Shown: one piece after another, positions 42,116 through 49,741 of the stretch | Numbering within the stretch: the first letter of the stretch is position 1 | Layout: the number at the start of each line of letters is the position of its first letter | Assembly (NCBI GenBank): GCA_049520395.1 | Contig: JBEKPV010000018.1 | Location: 1 to 49,741, forward strand | DNA from: UBA1161 sp049520395 | GTDB lineage: Bacteria > Planctomycetota > Phycisphaerae > Tepidisphaerales > Tepidisphaeraceae | Direction of reading: 5' to 3' | Length of the DNA: 49,741 bases | Notes under the pieces: generated by a model | What the model was told of the DNA's origin: nothing | The model's input: the letters and a program-made list of their open reading frames with translations, nothing else | Databases searched by the model: none | Position numbers and translations under genes: made by a program

Positions 42116-42820
42116 TTACTTCTTCCCGCCCCCGTGCCCGCCGCCCCCGGCTCCCGCCGTGTGGTGCTGCTGGAAAATCAGCCCGATCATCGCCGGGATC
42201 ACCACCGCCGCCGGCAGCAAAAACGGCTCCATGTGCAAATGATCCGTCAGTTGCGGCGCGATCTCCTGATATTTATACATCAGTCCCAGCGCCCCCAGCA
42301 CCAGCATCACCGCCCCCTGCAGGCTCGTATACATCATGACGCTGCCGCGGAACAGGATAAAGCAGAGCAATCCGAATCCAACCAGTCCCACCAGCGCTCC
42401 CGCCCAGGCCAATTCCGGCACCAGCCCCGCCGCGTGCCACACCGCCCCGCCGATCATCGCCCCGATCAATCCGCCCATCAGCGCCACCGCGTATTTCATC
42501 GCCGGCCAGGTAATCGCCGCCGCCGCGAACGCTCCGATGATCCCGCACGCCAGCGCCGTCTCCCCATGTCCGCCGATCTCCGCTCCCACCGCCGCTCCCA
42601 GCACAATCGCGTTCATCATGATCAGCGATTTGATGATCCGGTATCCGAACAGCAAATAGATGATCCCCAGCATGATCAGCAGCATCGACGTGCCCGGCCG
42701 CATCTCCTGGCAAAACGTCAGCAAATCCCCCTGCTGGGGTAGCTGCAAATGAAACGACGCGCTTCGGCCCGCATTTTCAACCGCCAGTAACGACGCATAA
42801 TTCATCACAGCCATGGTCAT
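42116..42820 (-). CDS. Multi-pass membrane protein (DUF4203-like), second of a pair
   Basis: 234 residues with seven or so hydrophobic segments rich in Gly/Ala (for example MLLIMLGIIYLLFGYRII and LIGAMIGGAVW). The C-terminal tail is Gly/His/Lys-rich (GGGGHGGGKK). The layout resembles the DUF4203/TM7S3 membrane fold, with no known activity. The start ATG 42820 follows AGAGG and is seven bases after the previous gene's stop, so they are coupled. Role unknown; no channel or enzyme motif seen. Confidence 0.65.
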   Translation of the reverse strand: MTMAVMNYASLLAVENAGRSASFHLQLPQQGDLLTFCQEMRPGTSMLLIMLGIIYLLFGYRIIKSLIMMNAIVLGAAVGAEIGGHGETALACGIIGAFAAAAITWPAMKYAVALMGGLIGAMIGGAVWHAAGLVPELAWAGALVGLVGFGLLCFILFRGSVMMYTSLQGAVMLVLGALGLMYKYQEIAPQLTDHLHMEPFLLPAAVVIPAMIGLIFQQHHTAGAGGGGHGGGKK

Positions 42821-42827
42821 CTAACCT

Positions 42828-43571
42828 CTAATGCGAATGCGATGGTTCCGGCTCCAACTTTTTGGCCCCGGACGATTTCGCCTTGGTCCGCGGCCCCAGT
42901 CGCCATTGAATGAACATCCCCAGCGCGATCGCTCCGCACAAACTCGCCACCTGCGGCCAAAATTGCCGCGGCAGCTTATCGAGCAGCGCCGGCCGGAAAT
43001 GAAATGCCACAATCGATCCCATGCAGAAAAACAGGCTCGTCCCCGCGGCGCTCCAGAAAAACATCGCCGCAAATCGCGGGAAGAAAACCCCCATCGCCAA
43101 TCCCCCGATCAGCGAAATCGCCGCCAGGTACGGCATCCACCGCTGCATGTCCTTCGGAAGACTGTCCCACAGATCGCACAAAAATCTCGGAATCTGCTGC
43201 GACCCGTGATAAGCCGGATAATGCCACGCGCCGTGGCCGAGCAACACCCACGCCCCCACCGCCGCCCATGCCGTCAGCAACGCGCCCAGCCACGTGCCCA
43301 GCCAGAATTTATGCAACGTATACGCCCCCAGCCCCAGCACCAGCGCCAGGCCCGTGCCCGTCGCCATCGGGTCGATGGACCAGTTGAACCACTGCGGCAA
43401 CTTCATGCCGATCCCGGTCCCCATCGCCACCGCCACCAGCGTCAGAATCACCCGACCCACCCGCAGCCCGATCACCCAAAGCACCAGCCCAACGATCGCC
43501 CCCACCGCCGAAACGGCCAGAGTGATCGTCCCCGGATCATGCGGCAGAAGTTTCAATACCTGCTGAAACAT
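42828..43571 (-). CDS. Multi-pass membrane protein (DUF4203-like), first of a pair
   Basis: 247 residues with about seven membrane segments (LAVSAVGAIVGLVLWVIG, then ILTLVAVAMGTGIGM, and others), a His-rich periplasmic or cytoplasmic loop (GHGAWHYPAYHG) and a basic C-terminal tail ending HSH. It resembles the next gene in size, segment number and Gly/Ala content, so the two are probably diverged duplicates or partners. The start is ATG 43571-43569 with GAGGGAAAG in front; the open frame upstream is poorly hydrophobic. ATAATT lies upstream as a possible -10. Upstream of it, 43572-43726 holds nothing else I can name. Confidence 0.62.
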   Translation of the reverse strand: MFQQVLKLLPHDPGTITLAVSAVGAIVGLVLWVIGLRVGRVILTLVAVAMGTGIGMKLPQWFNWSIDPMATGTGLALVLGLGAYTLHKFWLGTWLGALLTAWAAVGAWVLLGHGAWHYPAYHGSQQIPRFLCDLWDSLPKDMQRWMPYLAAISLIGGLAMGVFFPRFAAMFFWSAAGTSLFFCMGSIVAFHFRPALLDKLPRQFWPQVASLCGAIALGMFIQWRLGPRTKAKSSGAKKLEPEPSHSH

Positions 43572-43726
43572 TTGAATCTTTCCCTCGTGAAAATTATCGA
43601 CCGTCCAATCCCGTTTACTCCAAGCCGAGCGAGTTATCGGACTGACCACCCCCCAAAGCGGGCGGGAAAATCAGTTCCACCCAATCACATCCTTAACAAG
43701 CCGTGGAAAATCAAATTTGAATTGCA

Positions 43727-44920
43727 CTAAGCCGCGTCTCGGGCAAGCTGTAGCGTCTTTTCCTCCGGCACGTCCGGCGTAGGTCGATACTCCGCTACAC
43801 TTTCGCGCAAAGCGTTCACCACCCGCGCGCGATCGCTGTTGATCACGCCCCCCAGCGTATGCATCATCCGCTCCACCTGCTCCGCTGTCGCTCGCGGAAG
43901 CTGCCACACCCGAATCTTCGGATGCGAAGTCTGCCGCGTCTCCTCGCTGGCGCACGCCAGCTCCTCGTACAATTTCTCCCCCGGCCGAATCCCGCTGAAT
44001 TCAATCGCGATATCCCTTCCCGGAACCAGCCCGCACCGGCGAATCATCTCCTTCGCCAGATTCAAAATCTTGATCGGCTTGCCCATATCCAGAATAAAAA
44101 TCTCTCCCCCCTGCCCGATCGCCCCCGCCTGCATCACCAGCTGGCTCGCCTCCGGAATCGTCATGAAATACCGCTTCATCTGCGGATGCGTCACCGTCAC
44201 CGGCCCGCCCGCTTCGATTTGTTTCATAAAAATCGGCACCACGCTCCCGCTGCTGGCCAAAACATTTCCAAATCGCACCGCCACAAATCGCGTCGCCCCC
44301 GGCCGATCCGGCTCATTCAGCGACTGGATATACAATTCCGCGCAACGCTTCGCCGCCCCCATGACGCTCGTCGGATTCACCGCCTTATCCGTGCTGACCA
44401 TCACAAACGCCGCCACCCCCGCCGCCAGCGCCGCATCCGCCACAATTTTCGTCCCAAACACGTTGTTCTTGATCGCCTCCCCCGGATTCATTTCCATCAT
44501 CGGGACGTGCTTGTGGGCCGCGCAGTGAAAAATAACCTGCGGCTGATACTCCGCGAAAACCTGCCCGATCCGCCGGCTATCCCCAATGTCCGCGATCACC
44601 GGCACGATCTCCGCGCCCACCCACCGATGCCGCAGTTCCCGGTCGATCTCGAACAGCGCGTTCTCCGCCTGTTCGATCAAAATCAGTCGCCGCGGACAAA
44701 ACCGCATGCTCTGCCGGCAAATCTCCGAGCCGATGCTCCCGCCCGCTCCCGTCACCAGCACCTGCTTCCCCGCCAAAAATCGCTGCAACTGCGGCGTGTC
44801 CAGGCTCACCGCCTTGCGACCGAGCAAATCCGCCACATCGCGCGGCATCTCCGCCCTAGCCATCTTCCTGCGCAGCATCACCCGTCCGTTCTTGTGCATG
44901 GAGCGGTCCACATCTTTCAT
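43727..44920 (-). CDS. CapD-like UDP-sugar 4,6-dehydratase (polysaccharide biosynthesis)
   Basis: 397 residues of the extended SDR family, CapD/FlaA1/WbpM type. NAD site GAGGSIG (58-64), the substrate loop HKHVPMMEMNP, catalytic VMVSTDKAVNPTSVMGAAKR in which the family's Met-x-x-x-Lys replaces Tyr-x-x-x-Lys, and the C-terminal GIRPGEKLYEEL. It lacks the membrane-spanning N-terminal half of WbpM, so it is the short soluble form. It likely makes UDP-4-keto-6-deoxy sugars from UDP-GlcNAc. ATG 44920 is the best start; the open frame extends upstream across the M28 promoter. Divergent from the M28 peptidase. Confidence 0.85.
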   Translation of the reverse strand: MKDVDRSMHKNGRVMLRRKMARAEMPRDVADLLGRKAVSLDTPQLQRFLAGKQVLVTGAGGSIGSEICRQSMRFCPRRLILIEQAENALFEIDRELRHRWVGAEIVPVIADIGDSRRIGQVFAEYQPQVIFHCAAHKHVPMMEMNPGEAIKNNVFGTKIVADAALAAGVAAFVMVSTDKAVNPTSVMGAAKRCAELYIQSLNEPDRPGATRFVAVRFGNVLASSGSVVPIFMKQIEAGGPVTVTHPQMKRYFMTIPEASQLVMQAGAIGQGGEIFILDMGKPIKILNLAKEMIRRCGLVPGRDIAIEFSGIRPGEKLYEELACASEETRQTSHPKIRVWQLPRATAEQVERMMHTLGGVINSDRARVVNALRESVAEYRPTPDVPEEKTLQLARDAA

Positions 44921-44959
44921 CGGCGAGCCATCGCCCCCGCGCTCAAATATTCTGGGACG

Positions 44960-44987
44960 TTGCCGCCAACCACCCCCGGCATACAAT
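44960..44987 (+). promoter_or_regulatory. Promoter of the M28 peptidase gene (leaderless type)
   Basis: TTGCCG (44960-44965), a 16-base spacer and TACAAT (44982-44987), ending 7 bases before ATG 44995. It lies in the 74-base gap shared with the divergent CapD-like gene. Confidence 0.55.
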
Positions 44988-44994
44988 CGCCCCC

Positions 44995-46848
44995 ATGCCT
45001 CGCCGCGCCGGGTTTGCCGCCCTGATTCTCTGCAGCATCTCCGCCGCACTTGCCGCCACCACACAGCCGACGACCGCGCCCAGCCCCTCCGATTCCAACC
45101 CCCGCGACACCCTCCCCTTTTTAGCCTCCGACGCCCTCGAAGGCCGCGGCGTCGGTATGCCCGGCCTCGATCGCGCCGCCGATTTCCTCGCCTCCGAATT
45201 CGCCGCCGACGGACTCCACCCCCTCCCCGGCCAATCCAATTTCTTCCAGCATTTCCAATACAACGCCCTCCTCTCCCTGACCCCGCGCAACGCCCTGACC
45301 GTCAACGCTCAACCCTTCCAATTGGAAAAAGATTTCACCCCCCTCGGCCTCTCCTCGCTCGGTAGATTCGCCGGCCCGGTCGTCTTCGTCGGCTACGGCA
45401 TCTCCGACCCCAAACACAACTACGACGATTACGCCAACCTCGACGTTCACGGAAAAATCGTCATGGCGATGCGCTACGACCCCGTCGACGCCAAAGGCGT
45501 CAGCCGACTCGCCGGCGACGATCCCTCCGGCTGGTCTGGCGGCGCGTTGTTGATCGCCAAAGCCGAAACCGCCGCCAAGCACGGCGCGGTCGCCCTGCTG
45601 ATCGTCACGCCCGCCGACAACGGCCCCGACGTGCTTCTCCCCTTCGCCTCCTCCTTCGCCGGCGCTTATTCCTCCACCATCCCCGTGATCCACATCCGCC
45701 AGGCCCTCGCCCGCCAGATTTTCACCGATTCCGGCGCCGGCGACTTTAAGGCGATCCGCGCGCTAATCGATTCAACCGGCAAACCGCACTCCCTCCCCCT
45801 CCCCAATATCCACATCTCCGGCGTCGTCGACGCCAAGCACCTGGATTGTCATCTGCGAAACGTAATGGCCTGCATCCCCGGCGCCGGCCCGCACGCCGAT
45901 GAATTCATCGTCGTCGGCGCGCATTACGACCACCTCGGCCGCGGCCGCCTCGGACACCAATTCGGACCCCCCGGCAGCATCTACCCCGGCGCCGATGACA
46001 ACGCCTCCGGCACCGCCACGGTTCTCAGTCTCGCCTCCCGACTTTCCCACGCCCCGCCTCCACCCCGGACCATCGTCTTCATCTGCTTCTCCGCCGAGGA
46101 GGAGGGCCTGATCGGCTCGGAATATTTCGTGAACCATCCCCCCATCCCGCTGGAAAAAATCGTCGCCATGGTCAACTTCGACATGGTCGGCCGCCTCCGC
46201 GACCAAACGCTTTACGTCGGCGGCCAGGGCACCGCCAGGGATTTGGACCCCATCCTATCCGCCGCCGAAACCGGCGATCCATTAAAGCTCAAAAGCATCG
46301 GCCGCGGCGGCCTCGGGCCCAGCGATCACATGGCCTTCGCACAAAAGCACATCCCCGTCCTCTTTTTCTTCAGCGGAATCCATGCCGACTACCACCGACC
46401 CACCGACACCTTCGACAAAATCAATTACCCCGGCATCGACGAAGTCGCCGACTTCGCCTCCAAAATCATCGCCGGCCTCACCCGCATGCCCCAGGAGCCC
46501 TACATCGTTGAAGCCGACAAGGACTCCTTCAAATTATTCGGCGTCGCCTCCACCGCCTTCGGCGGCCCCCCGCGCTCCGTACGCCTCGGCGTCATCCCCG
46601 ATTACGGCTCCGTCGATTCGCGCAACGGCGCCCTGATCTCCGGCACCACCCCCGGCACCCCCGCCGAAGCCGCCGGCCTCAAAGGCGGCGACATCATCAC
46701 CAAATTCGCCAACCAGCCCATCGAAAACCTCATGGACCTCACCCAGGCTTTGGACAACGCCCACCCCGGCGATAAAGTGACTCTCATCATCAACCGAAGC
46801 GGCCAAACCATCAGCGTCCAGGTCACTCTCGCCGAGCGCAAGGATTGA
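44995..46848 (+). CDS. Exported M28-family metallopeptidase with PA and PDZ domains
   Basis: 617 residues. A signal peptide (ALILCSISAALA) precedes a Pro/Thr linker, then a peptidase domain interrupted by a PA insert (about 120-260). Zinc motifs: GAHYDHLG, PGADDNASGTA, FSAEEEGLIGSEYF (catalytic Glu) and DMVGRL, and a late HADYHRPTDTFDKI. A C-terminal PDZ domain follows (PAEAAGLKGGDII). It is an aminopeptidase of the M28 type acting outside the cytoplasm. Probably co-transcribed with the chelatase gene that follows after one base. Confidence 0.9.
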   Translation: MPRRAGFAALILCSISAALAATTQPTTAPSPSDSNPRDTLPFLASDALEGRGVGMPGLDRAADFLASEFAADGLHPLPGQSNFFQHFQYNALLSLTPRNALTVNAQPFQLEKDFTPLGLSSLGRFAGPVVFVGYGISDPKHNYDDYANLDVHGKIVMAMRYDPVDAKGVSRLAGDDPSGWSGGALLIAKAETAAKHGAVALLIVTPADNGPDVLLPFASSFAGAYSSTIPVIHIRQALARQIFTDSGAGDFKAIRALIDSTGKPHSLPLPNIHISGVVDAKHLDCHLRNVMACIPGAGPHADEFIVVGAHYDHLGRGRLGHQFGPPGSIYPGADDNASGTATVLSLASRLSHAPPPPRTIVFICFSAEEEGLIGSEYFVNHPPIPLEKIVAMVNFDMVGRLRDQTLYVGGQGTARDLDPILSAAETGDPLKLKSIGRGGLGPSDHMAFAQKHIPVLFFFSGIHADYHRPTDTFDKINYPGIDEVADFASKIIAGLTRMPQEPYIVEADKDSFKLFGVASTAFGGPPRSVRLGVIPDYGSVDSRNGALISGTTPGTPAEAAGLKGGDIITKFANQPIENLMDLTQALDNAHPGDKVTLIINRSGQTISVQVTLAERKD

Positions 46849-46849
46849 A

Positions 46850-47245
46850 ATGCCATCCAACGAATCCCCCACCGCCATCGTCATCGTCGATCACGGCTCC
46901 CGCGTCGATCAAAGCAATCGTCTTTTGGAGGAACTCGCCCAAGCCTTCGCCAACCGTTTTTCCGACCGCTACCCGATCGTCGAACCCGCCCACATGGAAA
47001 TCGCCGAGCCGTCGATCCCCACCGCCTACGCAAGTTGCGTCCAGCGCGGCGCCCGCCGAATCGTCGTCTGTCCCTATTTTCTAGGCCCCGGAAAACATTG
47101 GACCCAGGACATCCCGCGCCTAACCGCCCAAGCCGCGCAAAAACACCCCGGCACACAATTTCAAATCACCGCCACACTAGGAATCGACGACTTGATGCTG
47201 CAATTACTAGACAAACGCATCCGCGAATCGATCGATCTGAAATAA
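46850..47245 (+). CDS. CbiX-like sirohydrochlorin chelatase
   Basis: 131-residue short CbiX/SirB-type protein. The N-terminal IVIVDHGSR contains the metal-binding His15 and the segment VCPYFLGPGKHWTQDIPRL holds the second His. The enzyme inserts Co or Fe into sirohydrochlorin for cobalamin or siroheme. The start is one base after the M28 stop. It is unusual to see it away from tetrapyrrole genes, so the metal and pathway are uncertain. Confidence 0.82.
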   Translation: MPSNESPTAIVIVDHGSRVDQSNRLLEELAQAFANRFSDRYPIVEPAHMEIAEPSIPTAYASCVQRGARRIVVCPYFLGPGKHWTQDIPRLTAQAAQKHPGTQFQITATLGIDDLMLQLLDKRIRESIDLK

Positions 47246-47268
47246 ACCAAAACCCAATCCCCCCTGCA

Positions 47269-47348
47269 TTTCTTCGCGTCCTTCGCGCCTTCGCGGTAAA
47301 AAAAATTAGATTTACTCCCGGCGCGCCGGGACGAAGACCGCGAAGAAA
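47269..47348. repeat. Palindromic repeat element, copy 2
   Basis: The first 32 bases (47269-47300) match the left arm of the element at 10627 with a single difference. The right end, CGCGAAGAAA (47339-47348), pairs with the first ten bases. The interior carries the perfect 14-base palindrome CCCGGCGCGCCGGG (47317-47330). It lies in the 123-base gap between the convergent chelatase and HEAT-repeat genes, the same kind of position as copy 1. Confidence 0.75.
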
Positions 47349-47368
47349 AAACCATTGTGGGCCGCAGC

Positions 47369-49630
47369 TCACGACTTCGACTGCGCCAAAATCAGCGTCC
47401 TCGCCTGACTAGCCGGCAGATTCAGCGCCCCGCGCGCCTCCGCCGCCGCCCCGCGAACGTCCGCGTCCTTTTCCCCCGCGACCGTCTGCTCGAGTTGCGA
47501 AATCCTCACCGGCCCGAGCCGATTCCCGAAAAATTTCGCGTTCGCCGCCAGACTCTTGAACAAGCTGACCCGCACCGGAGCCGGCGTATTCGCATCCAGC
47601 GCCCGCGCCGCAAGCCCGCTTTGAGCCGTCGTCGAATTCATCATCGCCAGCACCCGCCCCGCCGCCATCGCGATATCGTTTCGGCTGTCTCCCAGCGCCG
47701 CCAAAACCCCCGGCTCCGCCGGCGCCAAATCCAGCACCTGCCCGCGGCAAAGCGCCAGATTCGCCAGCAAATCCGCCGCCTTGCGCGCGTACGCCGCCGC
47801 CTGATCGTCCGTCATCGCCGGGAGGCCCGAATGCCCCAGCGCCGTCTCCAGATCGGCCTTCAGCGCATCGGCCGTTGCACTGCCCGCCGGCATCAGCGCC
47901 ACACTCAGCATCGGATCGGTCGCCGCGCGCACCGCATACGGACTCGCCTCGCTGCGCGTCAGCACCAAAATCGGCGCCGTCTGCAATTGTTCCGTCGTTT
48001 GCCGAAGATCGATCATCCGTCCCACGTCGCTGTCTTCCGAAATAGCCACCGCGTCGATGCTCGGCAGCGACTCCGCCGCGTTCGCCGCGTCCGTCGGATC
48101 GCCCGCCCCCACCACCGAACACCCCGTCCCCTGCAGCGCCGCCCGCAATTGATTCAGTTGATCCCCCGCCGGCGCGACCAGCAGCACATTCAGATGTCCC
48201 GTCTGGCTCAGCGCCGCCACCAGCAGCGGCACCACCCGGTCGCTCCCCGGAAACGGCTGGCTCGGCAGCGACTCCGCCAGCGCGAACGCCGCCTCATACC
48301 GAACCTGCTCATTGGGGAAATAAAGCGCCTGCACCACCGGCTCCGCCCCGCTCATGCTCATGTTGCTCGGGCCGATGATATCCTGCAGCGAAGCCGTCAG
48401 CTTATACGCCACCGGTGCGTTCTGATCGCGAATCGCCCGCATCAGCGCCCCGTTCAAATATTGAACCCCCGACGAAACGTTGTAGTAATGCGCATCCGGA
48501 TCGCCCGCATGCGTCGGATCCGTCCCCCCCGGCGGCAAATCCGCCTCGCGCTTGGAATTCGCCGCCAGCCAGAGGCTCACCGCCGCCCCCATCCCCGGGT
48601 CCAGCTTCAGCGCGTTTTCGCACTCGCGCATCGCCATCACATCGTTGAAAATCGACGTCGGCACATCCAGCTTGGTCAGTCCCATCCCGTCCACCCAGAA
48701 CCAGACATACGCCGTCTTATCCCCCGACGGCGCGATCGACGACGTTCCGTAATACAACTTCTCCGCCAGTTCATAAAACTGTTCCGCCGGCACCACCGCC
48801 ACCGAATCGCTCACGCCCATATGGATCAGCGCATTATGTGCCGCAATGCGAATCCCCTGCGGCACATCCCGCGAGGTCGCCAGCCGCGATAAATACGGCG
48901 CCGCCGGCTCATACCCAATGTCCCCCAGCGCCGTCACCACATCCAGCAGCGTGTCGTAATCCGTCATCTCCGTAGCCGCCAAAAGCGGACCCAGCGCCTT
49001 GCGCCCCAAATCGCGCAGCGCCCGCCGCGCCGTCGGATTCAATTCCCGGTCCTCCGGATTGCGCAGGATGTCCACCAAAACTTTCACCGCCAGCTCGCCG
49101 CTGTTGGCCAGCCGCGGCAGATTATTCTCATACGCCCGCTCCCCCTGACTCATGGCCACGATCGTGTTCATGATGAAGTCGGGATTCGCCCGCCGCGCTT
49201 CATACCCCAGATTGATCTGATCCATCAGCTTCTGCGCCGTCGCCTTCATCGCCAGCATCCCATCCCGCTGCGCCGTCAGCAGCGGATCGTCCTTGGCCTG
49301 ATCCTCCGTCGGCGGGTGCAGCGTCCGCCAGCGCAGCATCCACGTATCAATGTCGTCCCCCTTGCGCTGGGCGACCGTTTCAAACGCCTGCAATAAACTC
49401 GTGGGATCCGGCGCCGCGGCCAGAATCTGGTTCCCCGCGTCCGCCGCCAGATCGTACCGGGCGATTTTTCCGTAATGCCAGAACGTATCCACCTGATCCA
49501 CCAGCGCGGACTGATCCGCCGCCGCCGGCACGGCAGGTGTCGCGTCGTCGGCAAAAATCGCCGGCGCGCACAAACAAACCAAACAGCACGATAGAGTGAA
49601 CGGGACCGCGATCCGGGGCAACCGCATCAT
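47369..49630 (-). CDS. Exported HEAT-repeat protein of unknown function
   Basis: 753 residues. A signal peptide (FTLSCCLVCLCAPAIFA) is followed by an all-helical, Ala/Leu/Asp-rich chain. HEAT-type repeats are suggested by the ends of helical pairs (for example NPTARRALRDLGRKALGPLL and LDVVTALGDIGYEPAAPYL), and a second set lies near the C-terminus. The middle region (about 490-620) looks like a receiver-like alpha/beta fold: LNVLLVAPAGDQL then DAVAISEDSD and ILVLTRSEAS, without the key Asp pair. Start ATG 49630 with GGAGG just upstream; the second ATG at 49627 is equally plausible. The remaining 111 bases to the window end hold no further gene. Confidence 0.72.
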   Translation of the reverse strand: MMRLPRIAVPFTLSCCLVCLCAPAIFADDATPAVPAAADQSALVDQVDTFWHYGKIARYDLAADAGNQILAAAPDPTSLLQAFETVAQRKGDDIDTWMLRWRTLHPPTEDQAKDDPLLTAQRDGMLAMKATAQKLMDQINLGYEARRANPDFIMNTIVAMSQGERAYENNLPRLANSGELAVKVLVDILRNPEDRELNPTARRALRDLGRKALGPLLAATEMTDYDTLLDVVTALGDIGYEPAAPYLSRLATSRDVPQGIRIAAHNALIHMGVSDSVAVVPAEQFYELAEKLYYGTSSIAPSGDKTAYVWFWVDGMGLTKLDVPTSIFNDVMAMRECENALKLDPGMGAAVSLWLAANSKREADLPPGGTDPTHAGDPDAHYYNVSSGVQYLNGALMRAIRDQNAPVAYKLTASLQDIIGPSNMSMSGAEPVVQALYFPNEQVRYEAAFALAESLPSQPFPGSDRVVPLLVAALSQTGHLNVLLVAPAGDQLNQLRAALQGTGCSVVGAGDPTDAANAAESLPSIDAVAISEDSDVGRMIDLRQTTEQLQTAPILVLTRSEASPYAVRAATDPMLSVALMPAGSATADALKADLETALGHSGLPAMTDDQAAAYARKAADLLANLALCRGQVLDLAPAEPGVLAALGDSRNDIAMAAGRVLAMMNSTTAQSGLAARALDANTPAPVRVSLFKSLAANAKFFGNRLGPVRISQLEQTVAGEKDADVRGAAAEARGALNLPASQARTLILAQSKS

Positions 49631-49741
49631 GATGCCGGCCTCCGAGTAACAAATTGGGCAAGGATGTCCGACGGCATAAACCCAGGCGAGCCAAGGTTGT
49701 CCATCACTCCGCGGTGACAGGGCCACGGCAAAACAGCCCTC

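Noticed and set aside
47357..48892. A 511-residue open frame on the plus strand, antisense to the HEAT-repeat gene
   Set aside because: Almost all Arg/His/Pro/Gln; no plausible fold. Shadow frame.

Overview
The window looks like a chromosomal segment of a GC-rich Planctomycetota-type bacterium, most like the Phycisphaerae side of the phylum. This is inferred from protein character only: a PEP-CTERM exported protein, a response regulator with its DNA-binding domain in front of the receiver, a divergent membrane pyrophosphatase, dispersed his genes, very large TPR proteins and many exported proteins of unknown role. I see no phage, integrase, transposase, CRISPR array or rRNA. Gene content is mostly core metabolism and cell envelope, in short operons on both strands with tight spacing.

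Layout. 1-5.8 kb: start of a lipoprotein, serine acetyltransferase (cysE), phosphoglucosamine mutase-type enzyme (glmM), membrane pyrophosphatase (hppA) and a small basic protein. 5.8-12.6 kb: hisB-hisC, divergent from a Ppx/GppA phosphatase with an HD domain followed by two tandem thymidylate-kinase-like proteins, then a palindromic repeat, hisF and a methyltransferase. 12.6-16.9 kb: tRNA-His, an unrecognised protein, dnaB, an M42-type peptidase and an antitoxin/PIN-toxin pair. 16.9-20.4 kb (minus strand): yidD, rnpA, SGNH hydrolase, trxB, leuB. 20.7-28.5 kb: HTH-receiver regulator, a minus-strand operon of ECF sigma factor, putative anti-sigma and exported protein, and a divergent 1679-residue TPR protein with an embedded C39-like peptidase domain. 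28.5-35.6 kb: xseB, polyprenyl synthase, dxs, a small membrane protein, an HtrA protease, glycerate kinase and an FkbM methyltransferase. 35.6-49.6 kb: PEP-CTERM protein, clpB, glycosyltransferase, two DUF4203-like membrane proteins, a CapD-like dehydratase, an M28 peptidase with PDZ domain, a CbiX-like chelatase, a second copy of the palindromic repeat and a HEAT-repeat exported protein.

How genes work together: xseB-ispA-dxs is an isoprenoid-precursor operon; hisB, hisC and hisF are three of the histidine steps, split over two places; rnpA-yidD is what remains of the usual rpmH-rnpA-yidD-yidC block; glmM, the CapD-like enzyme, the glycosyltransferase and the methyltransferases point to cell-surface polysaccharide work; sigma factor, anti-sigma and exported protein form a likely envelope-signalling unit.

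The strongest cross-window pattern is in the starts. About ten genes have a near-consensus -10 box ending only 4-9 bases before the start codon and no Shine-Dalgarno sequence, so they are probably transcribed as leaderless mRNAs. Another dozen have clear Shine-Dalgarno sequences. The most unusual gene set is the Ppx-HD phosphatase followed by two thymidylate-kinase paralogs, the second with Arg in place of the P-loop Lys.
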